From an uncultured Cytophagales bacterium (GTDB taxonomy: Bacteria; Bacteroidota; Bacteroidia; Cytophagales; Bernardetiaceae), in contig CAKZOK010000095.1 in the NCBI GenBank assembly GCA_937136415.1, forward strand, positions 1 through 39,433: a stretch of DNA of 39,433 nt, in the 5' to 3' direction. A program made the position numbers and the translations under genes. Shown here piece after piece: positions 1 through 7,653 of the stretch. The notes under the pieces were generated by a model that was not told where the DNA came from, ran no database searches, and saw nothing but the letters and a program-made list of their open reading frames with translations. Each line of letters begins with the position of its first letter. Position 1 is the stretch's first letter.

Positions 1-80
1 AGGTTACGCTACGATGTAGCTAAATTTCAAAAGACACGAAAACTGTATGAGAAAATAACCAAATTTTGAACAGCCTAACC

Positions 81-1160
81 TTAATCATGTTCTTTGAGCC
101 ATTCAGAAACCTTTGGAGCAAGTTCTTTTTGAGAACGTCCACCTACAAAAACGCCAATATGTCCTCCTGGAAATTCATATAATGTTTTATCTTTTGAGCC
201 TACATTTTCATTTAATGGTTTGGTTGCCGAAGGAGGAACTAAATGGTCAGCCGAAGCATAAATAGTTAGGATTGGATTTTTAATATCTTTTAGATTTACG
301 GTTTTGTTTCCCAATCTAAATTCTCCTTTTATGAGTTTGTTTTCTTGATACAAGTCTTTTATAAACTTGCGATAACATTCGCCTGCCTGTGAAGGACTAT
401 CGCCCACCCATTGTTCCATACGCAAGAAATTCATCATTTTTCCTTTATCTTGCATTACGTTTGTGATGGTCGCCATTTTTTTGAATTTACTTAATGGTTT
501 GAGCATATCAAAACCCATATTCAAAAATTCTCCTGGTACAAGTCCACCATTTGCATCTACTACTTTATCAACATCTAAATCTCTTGACCATTTGAACAAA
601 AGCCCATCATCGGTACTAAAATCAAAAGGAGCAACAAGAGTAATCAAGTTTTTGATTTTATCTTGATTAAGAGCTGTGTAAATGGTAGAAAATGTACCAC
701 CTTGACACACACCAAGTAAATTTATTTTATCGATTTGATGTTCTTTTCGCACAAAATTTACACACGAATTTAGATAGCCATTGATATAATCTTCCATTGT
801 CAAATATCTATCAACACGAGAAGGATAGCCCCAATCAATCAAATAAATATCAACACCACTAGCCAATAAATTTCTAATAAAACTACGGTCAGACTGCAAA
901 TCCATCATGTCAAAACGATTGACCAAAGCATAAGAAATAAGCAAAGGCGTTTTGAGGCTGCGCTTGGAAGAAGAATAACGGTATAGTTTTACTTTATCTT
1001 CGCTCCAAACAAGTTCTTTTTGAGCTGTTGCGACATCAATTTCTTCTACTTCATTTAGCATTTGATAGCCTTTTACAAGTCTTTCAGTTTGTTCTGTAAT
1101 TTCTTTTGTAAAACTTTCGAATACATTTTTTTGTGTATTCTCTGGGTTTTGATTTGCCAT
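81..1160 (-). CDS. phaC: Class III polyhydroxyalkanoate synthase, catalytic subunit PhaC
   Basis: This 359-residue protein is the catalytic half of a two-subunit PHA synthase, which polymerises (R)-3-hydroxyacyl-CoA into storage polyester at granule surfaces. It has an alpha/beta hydrolase fold in which the lipase-box Ser is Cys: GVCQGG at residues 150-155 gives Cys152. Asp305 (in YASADHLVPP) and His334 (in PGGHIGVFVG) complete the triad. These match the spacing known for class III PhaC (Cys149/Asp302/His331 in Allochromatium vinosum), and the length is typical of the class. The gene follows phaE on the same strand, but a hairpin terminator and a short inverted-repeat element lie between them. 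No phaA, phaB or depolymerase gene is nearby. Assignment is very secure; the substrate chain length is inferred to be short (C3-C5). Confidence 0.96.
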   Translation of the reverse strand: MANQNPENTQKNVFESFTKEITEQTERLVKGYQMLNEVEEIDVATAQKELVWSEDKVKLYRYSSSKRSLKTPLLISYALVNRFDMMDLQSDRSFIRNLLASGVDIYLIDWGYPSRVDRYLTMEDYINGYLNSCVNFVRKEHQIDKINLLGVCQGGTFSTIYTALNQDKIKNLITLVAPFDFSTDDGLLFKWSRDLDVDKVVDANGGLVPGEFLNMGFDMLKPLSKFKKMATITNVMQDKGKMMNFLRMEQWVGDSPSQAGECYRKFIKDLYQENKLIKGEFRLGNKTVNLKDIKNPILTIYASADHLVPPSATKPLNENVGSKDKTLYEFPGGHIGVFVGGRSQKELAPKVSEWLKEHD

Positions 1161-1223
1161 AATTAAAAATTAGTTTGTGTGTTTTGCATCTTTAGAAGAT
1201 GTCTTAATTATTGATTACATTTT

Positions 1224-1258
1224 ATCAAAAACCCCAACTTCATTATGAAGTCAGGGTT
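1224..1258 (-). terminator. Intrinsic terminator between phaE and phaC
   Basis: On the minus strand a stem formed by about 1245-1258 and 1229-1242 (two mismatches) is followed immediately by five T residues, the usual form of a factor-independent terminator. It lies after the phaE stop and about 65 nt before the phaC start. It would reduce read-through, so phaC may have its own promoter or be expressed at a lower level. A second small perfect hairpin (CATCTT/AAGATG, about 1189-1203) follows before phaC. Confidence 0.65.
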
Positions 1259-1260
1259 AT

Positions 1261-1359
1261 TAACTGGAGTTACGCACTTATTGTTCTGTGTGCCACAGAA
1301 CACGGTTTGCAAATTTGTCTTACAATATAGTAGTACAAGATTCTACGTAACTCCAGTTA
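1261..1359. repeat. 99-bp inverted-repeat (MITE/REP-like) element
   Basis: TAACTGGAGTTACG at 1261-1274 is the exact reverse complement of 1346-1359. Inside is a second perfect hairpin, GTTCTGTG/CACAGAAC, at 1283-1290 and 1294-1301 with a 3-nt loop. The element encodes nothing, and TTA/TAA sits at both borders, as expected for a small target-site duplication. It fills most of the 328-bp phaE-phaC gap. It resembles a non-autonomous miniature element or REP sequence; no transposase is in the window. Confidence 0.7.
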
Positions 1360-1488
1360 TTAATTGAAGGAAATGTTAGATTTCACTAAAGTACAATTTT
1401 ATTTTGAATAAAAATCTCAAAACTTAATTGTATTTACATTCTAAATAACTACTCTAATTGAGAATGTTTTTTACAATTCGTTGTCTGA

Positions 1489-2922
1489 CTATTTTGTAGT
1501 TTTTTTACGAGTTGTTGTTTTTGTTGTTGTTGTTTTTGCCTTTGTTTCAGCATTATTTTCTAGCTCACGAATACGAGCCTTCAATGCGTGTACTTGTTTG
1601 GCAAGCTCATCAATTTCAGAATTTAATACTACAGGATAAGGAGAAAGCATTTGTTCCATTCCTTTATTGAAGTTTGTTTTCAAATCTAATTGAAGAGCCA
1701 AAACTTCGCCTTGTAATTTAGAAAACTCATCGCCTTTGAAAATATCAATCATATTTTCTTCTAAATGGTTTAGCCATTTCATATGAAACTCATTGTATGT
1801 ATTTACATTTCCGTCTTTGGCTGCCTCAAACATTTTGGTCATAAACTCTTCTGAGTTATTTTTGATTGTTTTTCCAATAATAGCATTCATATCAGCCATT
1901 TTGGTTTGATAATCAAAAAGAATAGCCTGCATTTGAGAGAAAAGTTTGATGGTTTCTTTTTCTTTGCTTGGTGGCATTAATTTATAAAACGGAGCATACA
2001 TTTTTTCCATACGCTCATATATTTCTTTACCAAATTGAGGGTTTATCATGTTCATGTTTTTCATGTCCATTGTTTCCATCATTTTAGCCATGTCAAAATT
2101 TGCCATGTCCATTTTTGGTATTGTAGAAGAGAATTTTTCGAATATTTCTTTATAAGGAGCAAACATTGGATTGTTTGTCATCGTGTTGCGATATTGCTCC
2201 ATCATTTTATTGATTTGCTCTCCCATTTGTCCAAAATTAGCAAATCCAAATTGTGAAGGATTTTGAGCCAACATTCCTTTTGTCATCTCTTGCAATTTGT
2301 CCATATTCATCATTTTGAAGTATTCTTGTACATCAAAATTTTGGTTGTTGGTCATTTGCGCAAATGGCTTCCACATTTGGTAAGCATCAAAATATGTTTT
2401 TGCTCCTTTTGTCATGTTTTCAAAGGCTTCTTGCATAGGTTGCATTGCTTTGAAAGCTGGGTTAGAAGTCATCATTTTTTTGCTCTCATTCATTATCTCA
2501 GTGGTAGAATCCAACCAAGTTTTGTAAGAGTTAGTCATCATTTCTTGCATTTGTGCAGCATTTTCTTGCACATTTGTAGGCTGCCCATTTGTATTGGTCA
2601 TTTGCATCTGATTGTCAGCCATTTCACTCATTGTACTCATCCATTTTTTAGAAAGTGATGATTGTTGTTCCATGAGTTTATTTACTTGTTCTGGCATTGT
2701 TTCAGAAGAAATTGTTTTGCCTTTTTCTACTGCTTCAGAAATGATATTTTTTTGGTTATCGTACCAATTTTTATACATGTCCGTAGCTTGCTCCATTACT
2801 TTGCCATCTTTGGCTGCTTCTTGAAGCTGACGAGTAGAACCTACCCAGTTTTCCACGATTTTGTTTTGAGTAGTTGCCCAAAAATCTAACATTTCCTTCG
2901 TAGAATCCATTACGTTTGCCAT
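1489..2922 (-). CDS. phaE: Class III PHA synthase subunit PhaE
   Basis: This 477-residue protein is the non-catalytic partner that activates and stabilises PhaC in class III synthases. Features are a helical, repetitive sequence with Trp/Met-rich stretches (e.g. EMLDFWATTQNKIVENWVGS near the N-terminus), a predicted coiled coil at about 433-456 (DELAKQVHALKARIRELE), and a basic Lys/Thr tail. It is longer than the classical PhaE of about 360 residues. By manual count it holds about 54 Met (about 11%), clustered at 90-320, which is unusual. It lies directly upstream of phaC and behind a good Bacteroidota promoter. The identification rests on the PhaC partner, the helical pattern and the C-terminal coiled coil; no active-site residue is expected. 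Confidence 0.88.
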   Translation of the reverse strand: MANVMDSTKEMLDFWATTQNKIVENWVGSTRQLQEAAKDGKVMEQATDMYKNWYDNQKNIISEAVEKGKTISSETMPEQVNKLMEQQSSLSKKWMSTMSEMADNQMQMTNTNGQPTNVQENAAQMQEMMTNSYKTWLDSTTEIMNESKKMMTSNPAFKAMQPMQEAFENMTKGAKTYFDAYQMWKPFAQMTNNQNFDVQEYFKMMNMDKLQEMTKGMLAQNPSQFGFANFGQMGEQINKMMEQYRNTMTNNPMFAPYKEIFEKFSSTIPKMDMANFDMAKMMETMDMKNMNMINPQFGKEIYERMEKMYAPFYKLMPPSKEKETIKLFSQMQAILFDYQTKMADMNAIIGKTIKNNSEEFMTKMFEAAKDGNVNTYNEFHMKWLNHLEENMIDIFKGDEFSKLQGEVLALQLDLKTNFNKGMEQMLSPYPVVLNSEIDELAKQVHALKARIRELENNAETKAKTTTTKTTTRKKTTK

Positions 2923-2962
2923 AATATATTAAAAATTTAATTGGTAAAAAATAAGCACAATT

Positions 2963-2993
2963 CAAAAGTACAAGGTATTTTTGACACTACAAA
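2963..2993 (-). promoter_or_regulatory. phaE promoter (Bacteroidota -33/-7 type)
   Basis: On the minus strand TTTG (2990-2993) is followed after 19 nt by TACTTTTG (2963-2970), matching the Bacteroidota housekeeping sigma consensus TTTG-N19..21-TAnnTTTG exactly. Transcription should begin near 2956, giving a leader of about 33 nt before the phaE ATG. Confidence 0.7.
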
Positions 2994-3260
2994 ATCTTGT
3001 ATGCAAGCAGTTAAACAACTCATTTACAGCAAAATAACGTTTTTGTTTTGTGTTTTTTTTAATAGAAAAAATAATATTTTGTTTTTTGATAAAATCACAA
3101 TACAAAAAGGTTGTTTTGAAGCAAAAAAAATAATTAAAAAAAGTTGCACAATAATCCAACATTCTGTAATTCAGTAGCTTATAATTGAAAAAGAAGTCTT
3201 TTTTTCAAAAAAATAATTTTATGGTTGTTGGTCTCGCTTCGCTAAAACACTTCATATAAA

Positions 3261-3468
3261 AACGTGAACTCGTTATTATTTTTCTTTGTAGTGTATGCTT
3301 TAGCTTGCGAAAATGTAGCCTAATCTTTAGTGAGGTAGTTATTTTCTGAAAGCTAAAGCATTCGGTACGTCTATTCACACGCTAAAGCGTATGCTACCCT
3401 ATTAGATAGAAATAATAAGTATCTTTAAAATATTGATAATCAAAAAGTTGAATGCCGAGTTCATCGTT
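3261..3468. repeat. MITE-like dispersed repeat, copy A
   Basis: This ~208-bp non-coding element is repeated at 22013-22225. Its ends are imperfect inverted repeats (AACGTGAACTCG at the left, CGAGTTCATCGTT at the right). Internally it carries the palindromic words GTATGCTTTAGC and GCTAAAGCGTATGC. The two copies share long blocks such as GTGTATGCTTTAGCTTGCGA and TTGATAATCAAAAAGTT, with small indels. It lies in the 784-bp gap between divergent phaE and the GMC gene and carries no open frame. Confidence 0.8.
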
Positions 3469-3706
3469 ATAAAAACAACCCTAATAACGTTTATAAAAAA
3501 AATATTTTGTCATTAGTATTGTATATAACTACTTCTAGTTGCTTGATTTTAAGGAGTTTGTATAAAAAAAAATTAATTGAAAAAATAGAGAATAATAGCT
3601 TTTTATTCAAAAATATATTAGATTTGTTTTAATAACATGAAATTAATTTTTCATATTATTACAATAATTATCCTAATCCTTTACATTACTACTACTTTTT
3701 GATATA
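3469..3706. other. AT-rich upstream region of the GMC-hydrolase gene
   Basis: This non-coding, extremely AT-rich DNA should hold the promoter of the gene at 3707. I see no clean TAnnTTTG box at a sensible distance; the closest match (TACTTTTTG, about 3690) is only a few nt from the ATG. The stretch 2994-3260, between the phaE promoter and repeat copy A, is likewise featureless apart from A/T runs. Confidence 0.4.
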
Positions 3707-6700
3707 ATGGAAAAAACCCGTTTATCAAAATCCATTGACAGAATTCAGCCCTATTACGATGTTGTGATTGTTGGTTCTGGTTATGGTGGCTCTATTGCAG
3801 CTTCTCGCCTTTCTCGTTTGGGTAAAAAAGTATGCTTACTCGAACGTGGCAAAGAATACCTTACAGGAGATTTTCCAGATTCTCAATCTAAGGCTCTTCC
3901 TCATATTCAGATTCATCATAACGACAAACATATAGGTTCGAAAACAGGGCTTTATGATTTTTGGGTAAACAAAGACATTAATGTTGTGAAAGCATGTGGA
4001 CTTGGGGGTACTTCTCTTATCAACTCTAATGTTTCTATTCGTCCAGAAAATTGGGTTTTTAAAGACCCTGCCTTTCCCTCTATTTTTACAAATGAAGTAG
4101 AAAATAAAAAAAGTGATTTGCAAAAAGGTTTTGAGTTGGCAACCCAAATGTTGCGCCCCAAAACCTATCCCACAACATTTCCCAAAATCCAAAAATTAGA
4201 AGCACTCAAAGAATCTGCTCAAAAACTAAATTTACCTTTTAGATTGGCTGATATTCACGTCAATTTTGATATTGATGGAGAAAATCATGTTGGAGCAGAA
4301 CAAAAACCCTGTAACCTTTGTGGAGATTGTGTTTCGGGGTGCAATGTAGGTGCAAAAAATACAACTATGATGAATTATTTGCCCGATGCTGTTAATTTTG
4401 GAGCTGATATTTTTGTCGAATGTTCGGTTTCTCATTTGGAAAAAAGTGGAACACAATGGATTATTCATTTTGAGCTTTTGGGAGCGCAACGTACAAAATT
4501 TGATGCACCAGAAATGTATGTAACTGCAGATACAGTAGTTTTGTCGGCAGGTACTTTAGGCTCAACTGAAATTATGCTTCGCTCTAGGGATAAAGGATTG
4601 ACTGTTTCGAACAAATTAGGATTTCATTTTTCTGGAAATGGTGATGTTTTGGGTTTTGGATATAATACCGAGGAAAAAATAAATGGGATTGGAAGAGGGC
4701 AACATTTGGATAAAAATAATCCTGTTGGTCCTTGTATTACTTCTGTAATTGACCTTCGAAAAACAAAAAATCCAGAAGAAGGAATGATTTTACAAGAAGG
4801 TTCTACACCTTCGCCCATGGCAAAATTTTTCCCTCAATTTATGGCTACAATGGCTAGTCTTGCAGGAAAAGATGAAAGCAAAGATGGGTTTGTAAGTGAA
4901 GTCATAGAGAAAAAAAGAGAGCTAGAAAGTGTTATTCGTGGACCTTACAAGGGAGCAATTCAGAATACACAAGTTTATCTTATCATGACCCATGATAAAA
5001 GTGCAGGTGTGCTGACTTTGCAAGATAATCGATTACAAATTTCATGGTCGGGTGTAGGAGGGCAAGAAATATTTAAAAAAGCAAGTGACCATATTGGAGA
5101 AGCCACAAAAGCTCTCAAAGGTACAAGTGTTCCGAATCCAACATGGACAAAATTATTCAATAAAGACCTCGTAACAGTTCACCCTCTTGGTGGCTGTATT
5201 ATGGGAGAAGATACTCGTGAAGGCGTTGTGAACCACAAAGGACAAGTTTTTTGTACGACATCAGAAGAAAAAGAAGTGTATGAAAATCTTTATATTGCTG
5301 ATGGTTCGATTGTGCCTCGTTCGTTGGGAGCAAATCCACTCCTTACCATTTCGGCACTTTCGGAGCGTATCTGTAAGATTATGGCAAGAGAAAAAGGCTG
5401 GGAAATAAATTATGACTTGCCCTCAAAACCTTCTATTTTGAAAGAATTAGAAAAAATGCCGATTGGGATTCAGTTTACTGAAACAATGAAAGGGTTTATC
5501 AATGAAAAAACAGCCGAAGAACCAAAATGTAAGAGTACAGAAGAATTTGAAAGAGAATATAAATTTGGTAAATCCAAAAATCAACAGTTCAAGATTACGC
5601 TTACTGTAATTTGTGAAGATTTGGAAAAAATGTTACACGAAAAAGAACATCTATCAAGAATGGTCGGAACGGTAGAAGCACCCTCTTTATCGGCAGAGCC
5701 TCTTTTGATTAGTGAAGGAAGTTTTCAGCTTTTTATTGATTATGAAGGCGAAATGGAAACAAAAAGAATGGTTTATAAAGCAAAATTATTTAGTCCAAAG
5801 GGAGAAAATTATAATTTTGAAGGCTACAAAACAATACGAGATGACAAAGGTTTTGATGCTTGGAATGATACGACAACACTTTATTCGACCATTTATTCAG
5901 ATACAGAAAATATAAATGAAGACCTTTTAGATAAAGATGAAAAATATATTAAAGCACAAGGAATTATTCATGTTCATTTGACTGATTTTATCAAACAAAT
6001 GACAACTATGAAAGCTCTTTATGCTGATACAACGACCGAAAAATTAAAGGCTCTTTATAGTTTTGGGAAGTATTTTGCAGGAAATCTTTATGATACTTAT
6101 GGAGGTGTTTTTGCAAAAGACTCCCCATTTAATCCTGATGCTTTGTTACGAAAAAAACGTGCTTTACGTGCGCCAGAGCCACAAATTTATCCAGTTACTA
6201 CTTCTGATGGGGTCAATCTTCGTCTTACTCGTTATGATGGAAGAAACAAAGAAGCTCTAGCAACAGGAGTAAATAAAGGTTCGGTTATGCTTGCTCATGG
6301 TTTTAGTGTTTCTGGGCTTATTTTTGAAATTGATACGCCAGATACAAATTTGGTAGAATATCTTTGCGCTCATGGTTATGATGTTTGGATAATGGAATAT
6401 CGAACAAGTATTGCACTGCCATCTGCAAAAGACCAAACTACGGCTGATGATATTGCTACAAAAGATTTTCCTGCTTGTGTAAAAAAGGTTTTAGAGGTTA
6501 CAGGAGAAAAAGATATTCAATTATTTACGCATTGTGTAGGTGCGATTACTGGTGTTATGGCAGTGCTGGCAGGGCTGAAAGGTGTGCGTTCGATGGTTTG
6601 TTTTCAAGTAGCTACTGATATTATTGGAGGAGAACAAATAAAATTGAAAGCTGCTGCACATGTTCCGACACTTCTCAAAAAATTTGGTGTCAATACAATG

Positions 6701-7216
6701 ACAGCTTACACAGATTCAAATGCTAGTTGGTTGGATAAAGCATTAAATACGGCAGTAAAAGCTTATTCTTCTGTTTTGGGTTCGGATACAAATGACCCGA
6801 TTGCCAACCGAGTTACTTTTATGTTTTCTACTTTATATGAAAAAGAAAATATTGATGAAAAAACATTTGATTCTTTTCATGAGATGTTTGGAATAACAAA
6901 TCTGACTACGTATGAACAACTTACTCTTATGGCAAGAGAGAAAGAATTACGTGATTTTGATGGAAATGATGTTTATTTACCTCACGCAAAAGACCGTTTG
7001 AATATTCCGATGTGTTTTATTCATGGACAAAAAAATGAAGTATTTGTTCCAGAAGCAACTGAAAAAGCGTACAATCGCCTAAAAAAACTCAATCCAGAGC
7101 AGCATTATGAACGTCATGTAATAGAAGGCTATGGGCATCAAGATTGTGTCATTGGGAAAAATGCCGATAGAGATGTTTGGCATTTTGTAGTAGAATTTTT
7201 GAATAAAAATAATTAA
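3707..7216 (+). CDS. GMC (cholesterol-oxidase-like) oxidoreductase fused to a Cys-nucleophile alpha/beta hydrolase
   Basis: This 1169-residue protein has at least three parts. Residues 15-570 are a GMC flavoprotein: FAD-binding GSGYGGS at 23-29, LLERG at 44-48, a four-Cys patch C202-C205-C208-C212 (CNLCGDCVSGC), HPLGG at 492-496 with the likely catalytic His, and NPLLTISALSER near the end. Residues 600-800 look like a beta-rich linker domain of unknown role. Residues 825-1169 are an alpha/beta hydrolase: LAHGF at 862-866, a nucleophile elbow reading THCVGA with Cys943 where Ser is usual, and H1144 in GYGHQD. No signal peptide is visible, so it is probably cytoplasmic. Related fusions are annotated as cholesterol oxidase or GMC oxidoreductase; the substrate is unknown. 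It is divergent from phaEC. Confidence 0.9.
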   Translation: MEKTRLSKSIDRIQPYYDVVIVGSGYGGSIAASRLSRLGKKVCLLERGKEYLTGDFPDSQSKALPHIQIHHNDKHIGSKTGLYDFWVNKDINVVKACGLGGTSLINSNVSIRPENWVFKDPAFPSIFTNEVENKKSDLQKGFELATQMLRPKTYPTTFPKIQKLEALKESAQKLNLPFRLADIHVNFDIDGENHVGAEQKPCNLCGDCVSGCNVGAKNTTMMNYLPDAVNFGADIFVECSVSHLEKSGTQWIIHFELLGAQRTKFDAPEMYVTADTVVLSAGTLGSTEIMLRSRDKGLTVSNKLGFHFSGNGDVLGFGYNTEEKINGIGRGQHLDKNNPVGPCITSVIDLRKTKNPEEGMILQEGSTPSPMAKFFPQFMATMASLAGKDESKDGFVSEVIEKKRELESVIRGPYKGAIQNTQVYLIMTHDKSAGVLTLQDNRLQISWSGVGGQEIFKKASDHIGEATKALKGTSVPNPTWTKLFNKDLVTVHPLGGCIMGEDTREGVVNHKGQVFCTTSEEKEVYENLYIADGSIVPRSLGANPLLTISALSERICKIMAREKGWEINYDLPSKPSILKELEKMPIGIQFTETMKGFINEKTAEEPKCKSTEEFEREYKFGKSKNQQFKITLTVICEDLEKMLHEKEHLSRMVGTVEAPSLSAEPLLISEGSFQLFIDYEGEMETKRMVYKAKLFSPKGENYNFEGYKTIRDDKGFDAWNDTTTLYSTIYSDTENINEDLLDKDEKYIKAQGIIHVHLTDFIKQMTTMKALYADTTTEKLKALYSFGKYFAGNLYDTYGGVFAKDSPFNPDALLRKKRALRAPEPQIYPVTTSDGVNLRLTRYDGRNKEALATGVNKGSVMLAHGFSVSGLIFEIDTPDTNLVEYLCAHGYDVWIMEYRTSIALPSAKDQTTADDIATKDFPACVKKVLEVTGEKDIQLFTHCVGAITGVMAVLAGLKGVRSMVCFQVATDIIGGEQIKLKAAAHVPTLLKKFGVNTMTAYTDSNASWLDKALNTAVKAYSSVLGSDTNDPIANRVTFMFSTLYEKENIDEKTFDSFHEMFGITNLTTYEQLTLMAREKELRDFDGNDVYLPHAKDRLNIPMCFIHGQKNEVFVPEATEKAYNRLKKLNPEQHYERHVIEGYGHQDCVIGKNADRDVWHFVVEFLNKNN

Positions 7217-7240
7217 TTATTTTTTAATAAAAACAATTTT

Positions 7241-7282
7241 TAACCCTCATCAAAGGCTTTATTTGAGCTTCAATGAGGGTTA
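7241..7282 (+). terminator. Hairpin after the GMC-hydrolase gene
   Basis: Perfect 10-bp arms TAACCCTCAT (7241-7250) and ATGAGGGTTA (7273-7282) lie 24 nt after the stop codon. The following T run is short (ATTTATC), so termination strength is uncertain. Confidence 0.6.
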
Positions 7283-7423
7283 ATTTATCAACAAGATTTG
7301 AAATTAAGATGAGATTAGATTTTGACATCAAATTTTCCTTCTATTTTTAGCATGACGCTAAGAACAAGTGGGAGAGAGTAGAAGATATTTAATTTCTATA
7401 TCTAATTATGCTCTGTGTTTTAC

Positions 7424-7649
7424 AAATCATTTACAGTATTTGTATTTTCTGTAAAGAATCAACTTTATTTTCTACTTTTGTAACCTTATATTTGCCTTTA
7501 AAGAAAAGTCAGAAAAATACACACAAATTACTTGATAAATCATTTACAGTATTTGTATTTTCTGTAAAGAATCAACTTTATTTTCTACTTTTGTAACCTT
7601 ATATTTACCTTTAAAGAAAAGTCAGAAAAATACACACAAATTACTTGAT
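7424..7649. repeat. 113-bp tandem duplication upstream of hutH
   Basis: Units 7424-7536 and 7537-7649 are direct, head-to-tail copies identical at 112 of 113 positions by my reading; the single difference is G at 7493 versus A at 7606. Each unit carries one TACTTTTG (7473-7480 and 7586-7593), a fit to the Bacteroidota -7 box TAnnTTTG, though a good -33 box is lacking. The second unit ends 4 nt before the hutH ATG, so the whole presumed promoter and leader is duplicated. Near-identity points to a recent event. Confidence 0.93.
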
Positions 7650-7653
7650 TTAT

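Noticed and set aside
1..80. Possible tRNA or RNA end at the left edge
   Set aside because: No cloverleaf pairing or CCA-proximal motif could be formed; it is just the 3' flank of phaC.
2035..2889. Plus-strand open frames rich in His/Phe/Cys opposite phaE
   Set aside because: They are antisense to a well-supported gene, have biased composition caused by its Met/Gln codons, and show no domain.
2941..3177. Open frames on both strands upstream of phaE
   Set aside because: The region contains the phaE promoter and is AT-rich filler; the translations are Phe/Lys/Ile-rich with no family pattern.
7408..7596. 62-residue open frame across the tandem duplication
   Set aside because: It is created by translating the two 113-bp repeat units, and its protein simply repeats itself.
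7645..7653. TTG start adding three residues to hutH
   Set aside because: The ATG at 7654 gives the expected family N-terminus; the TTG lies within the repeat unit.
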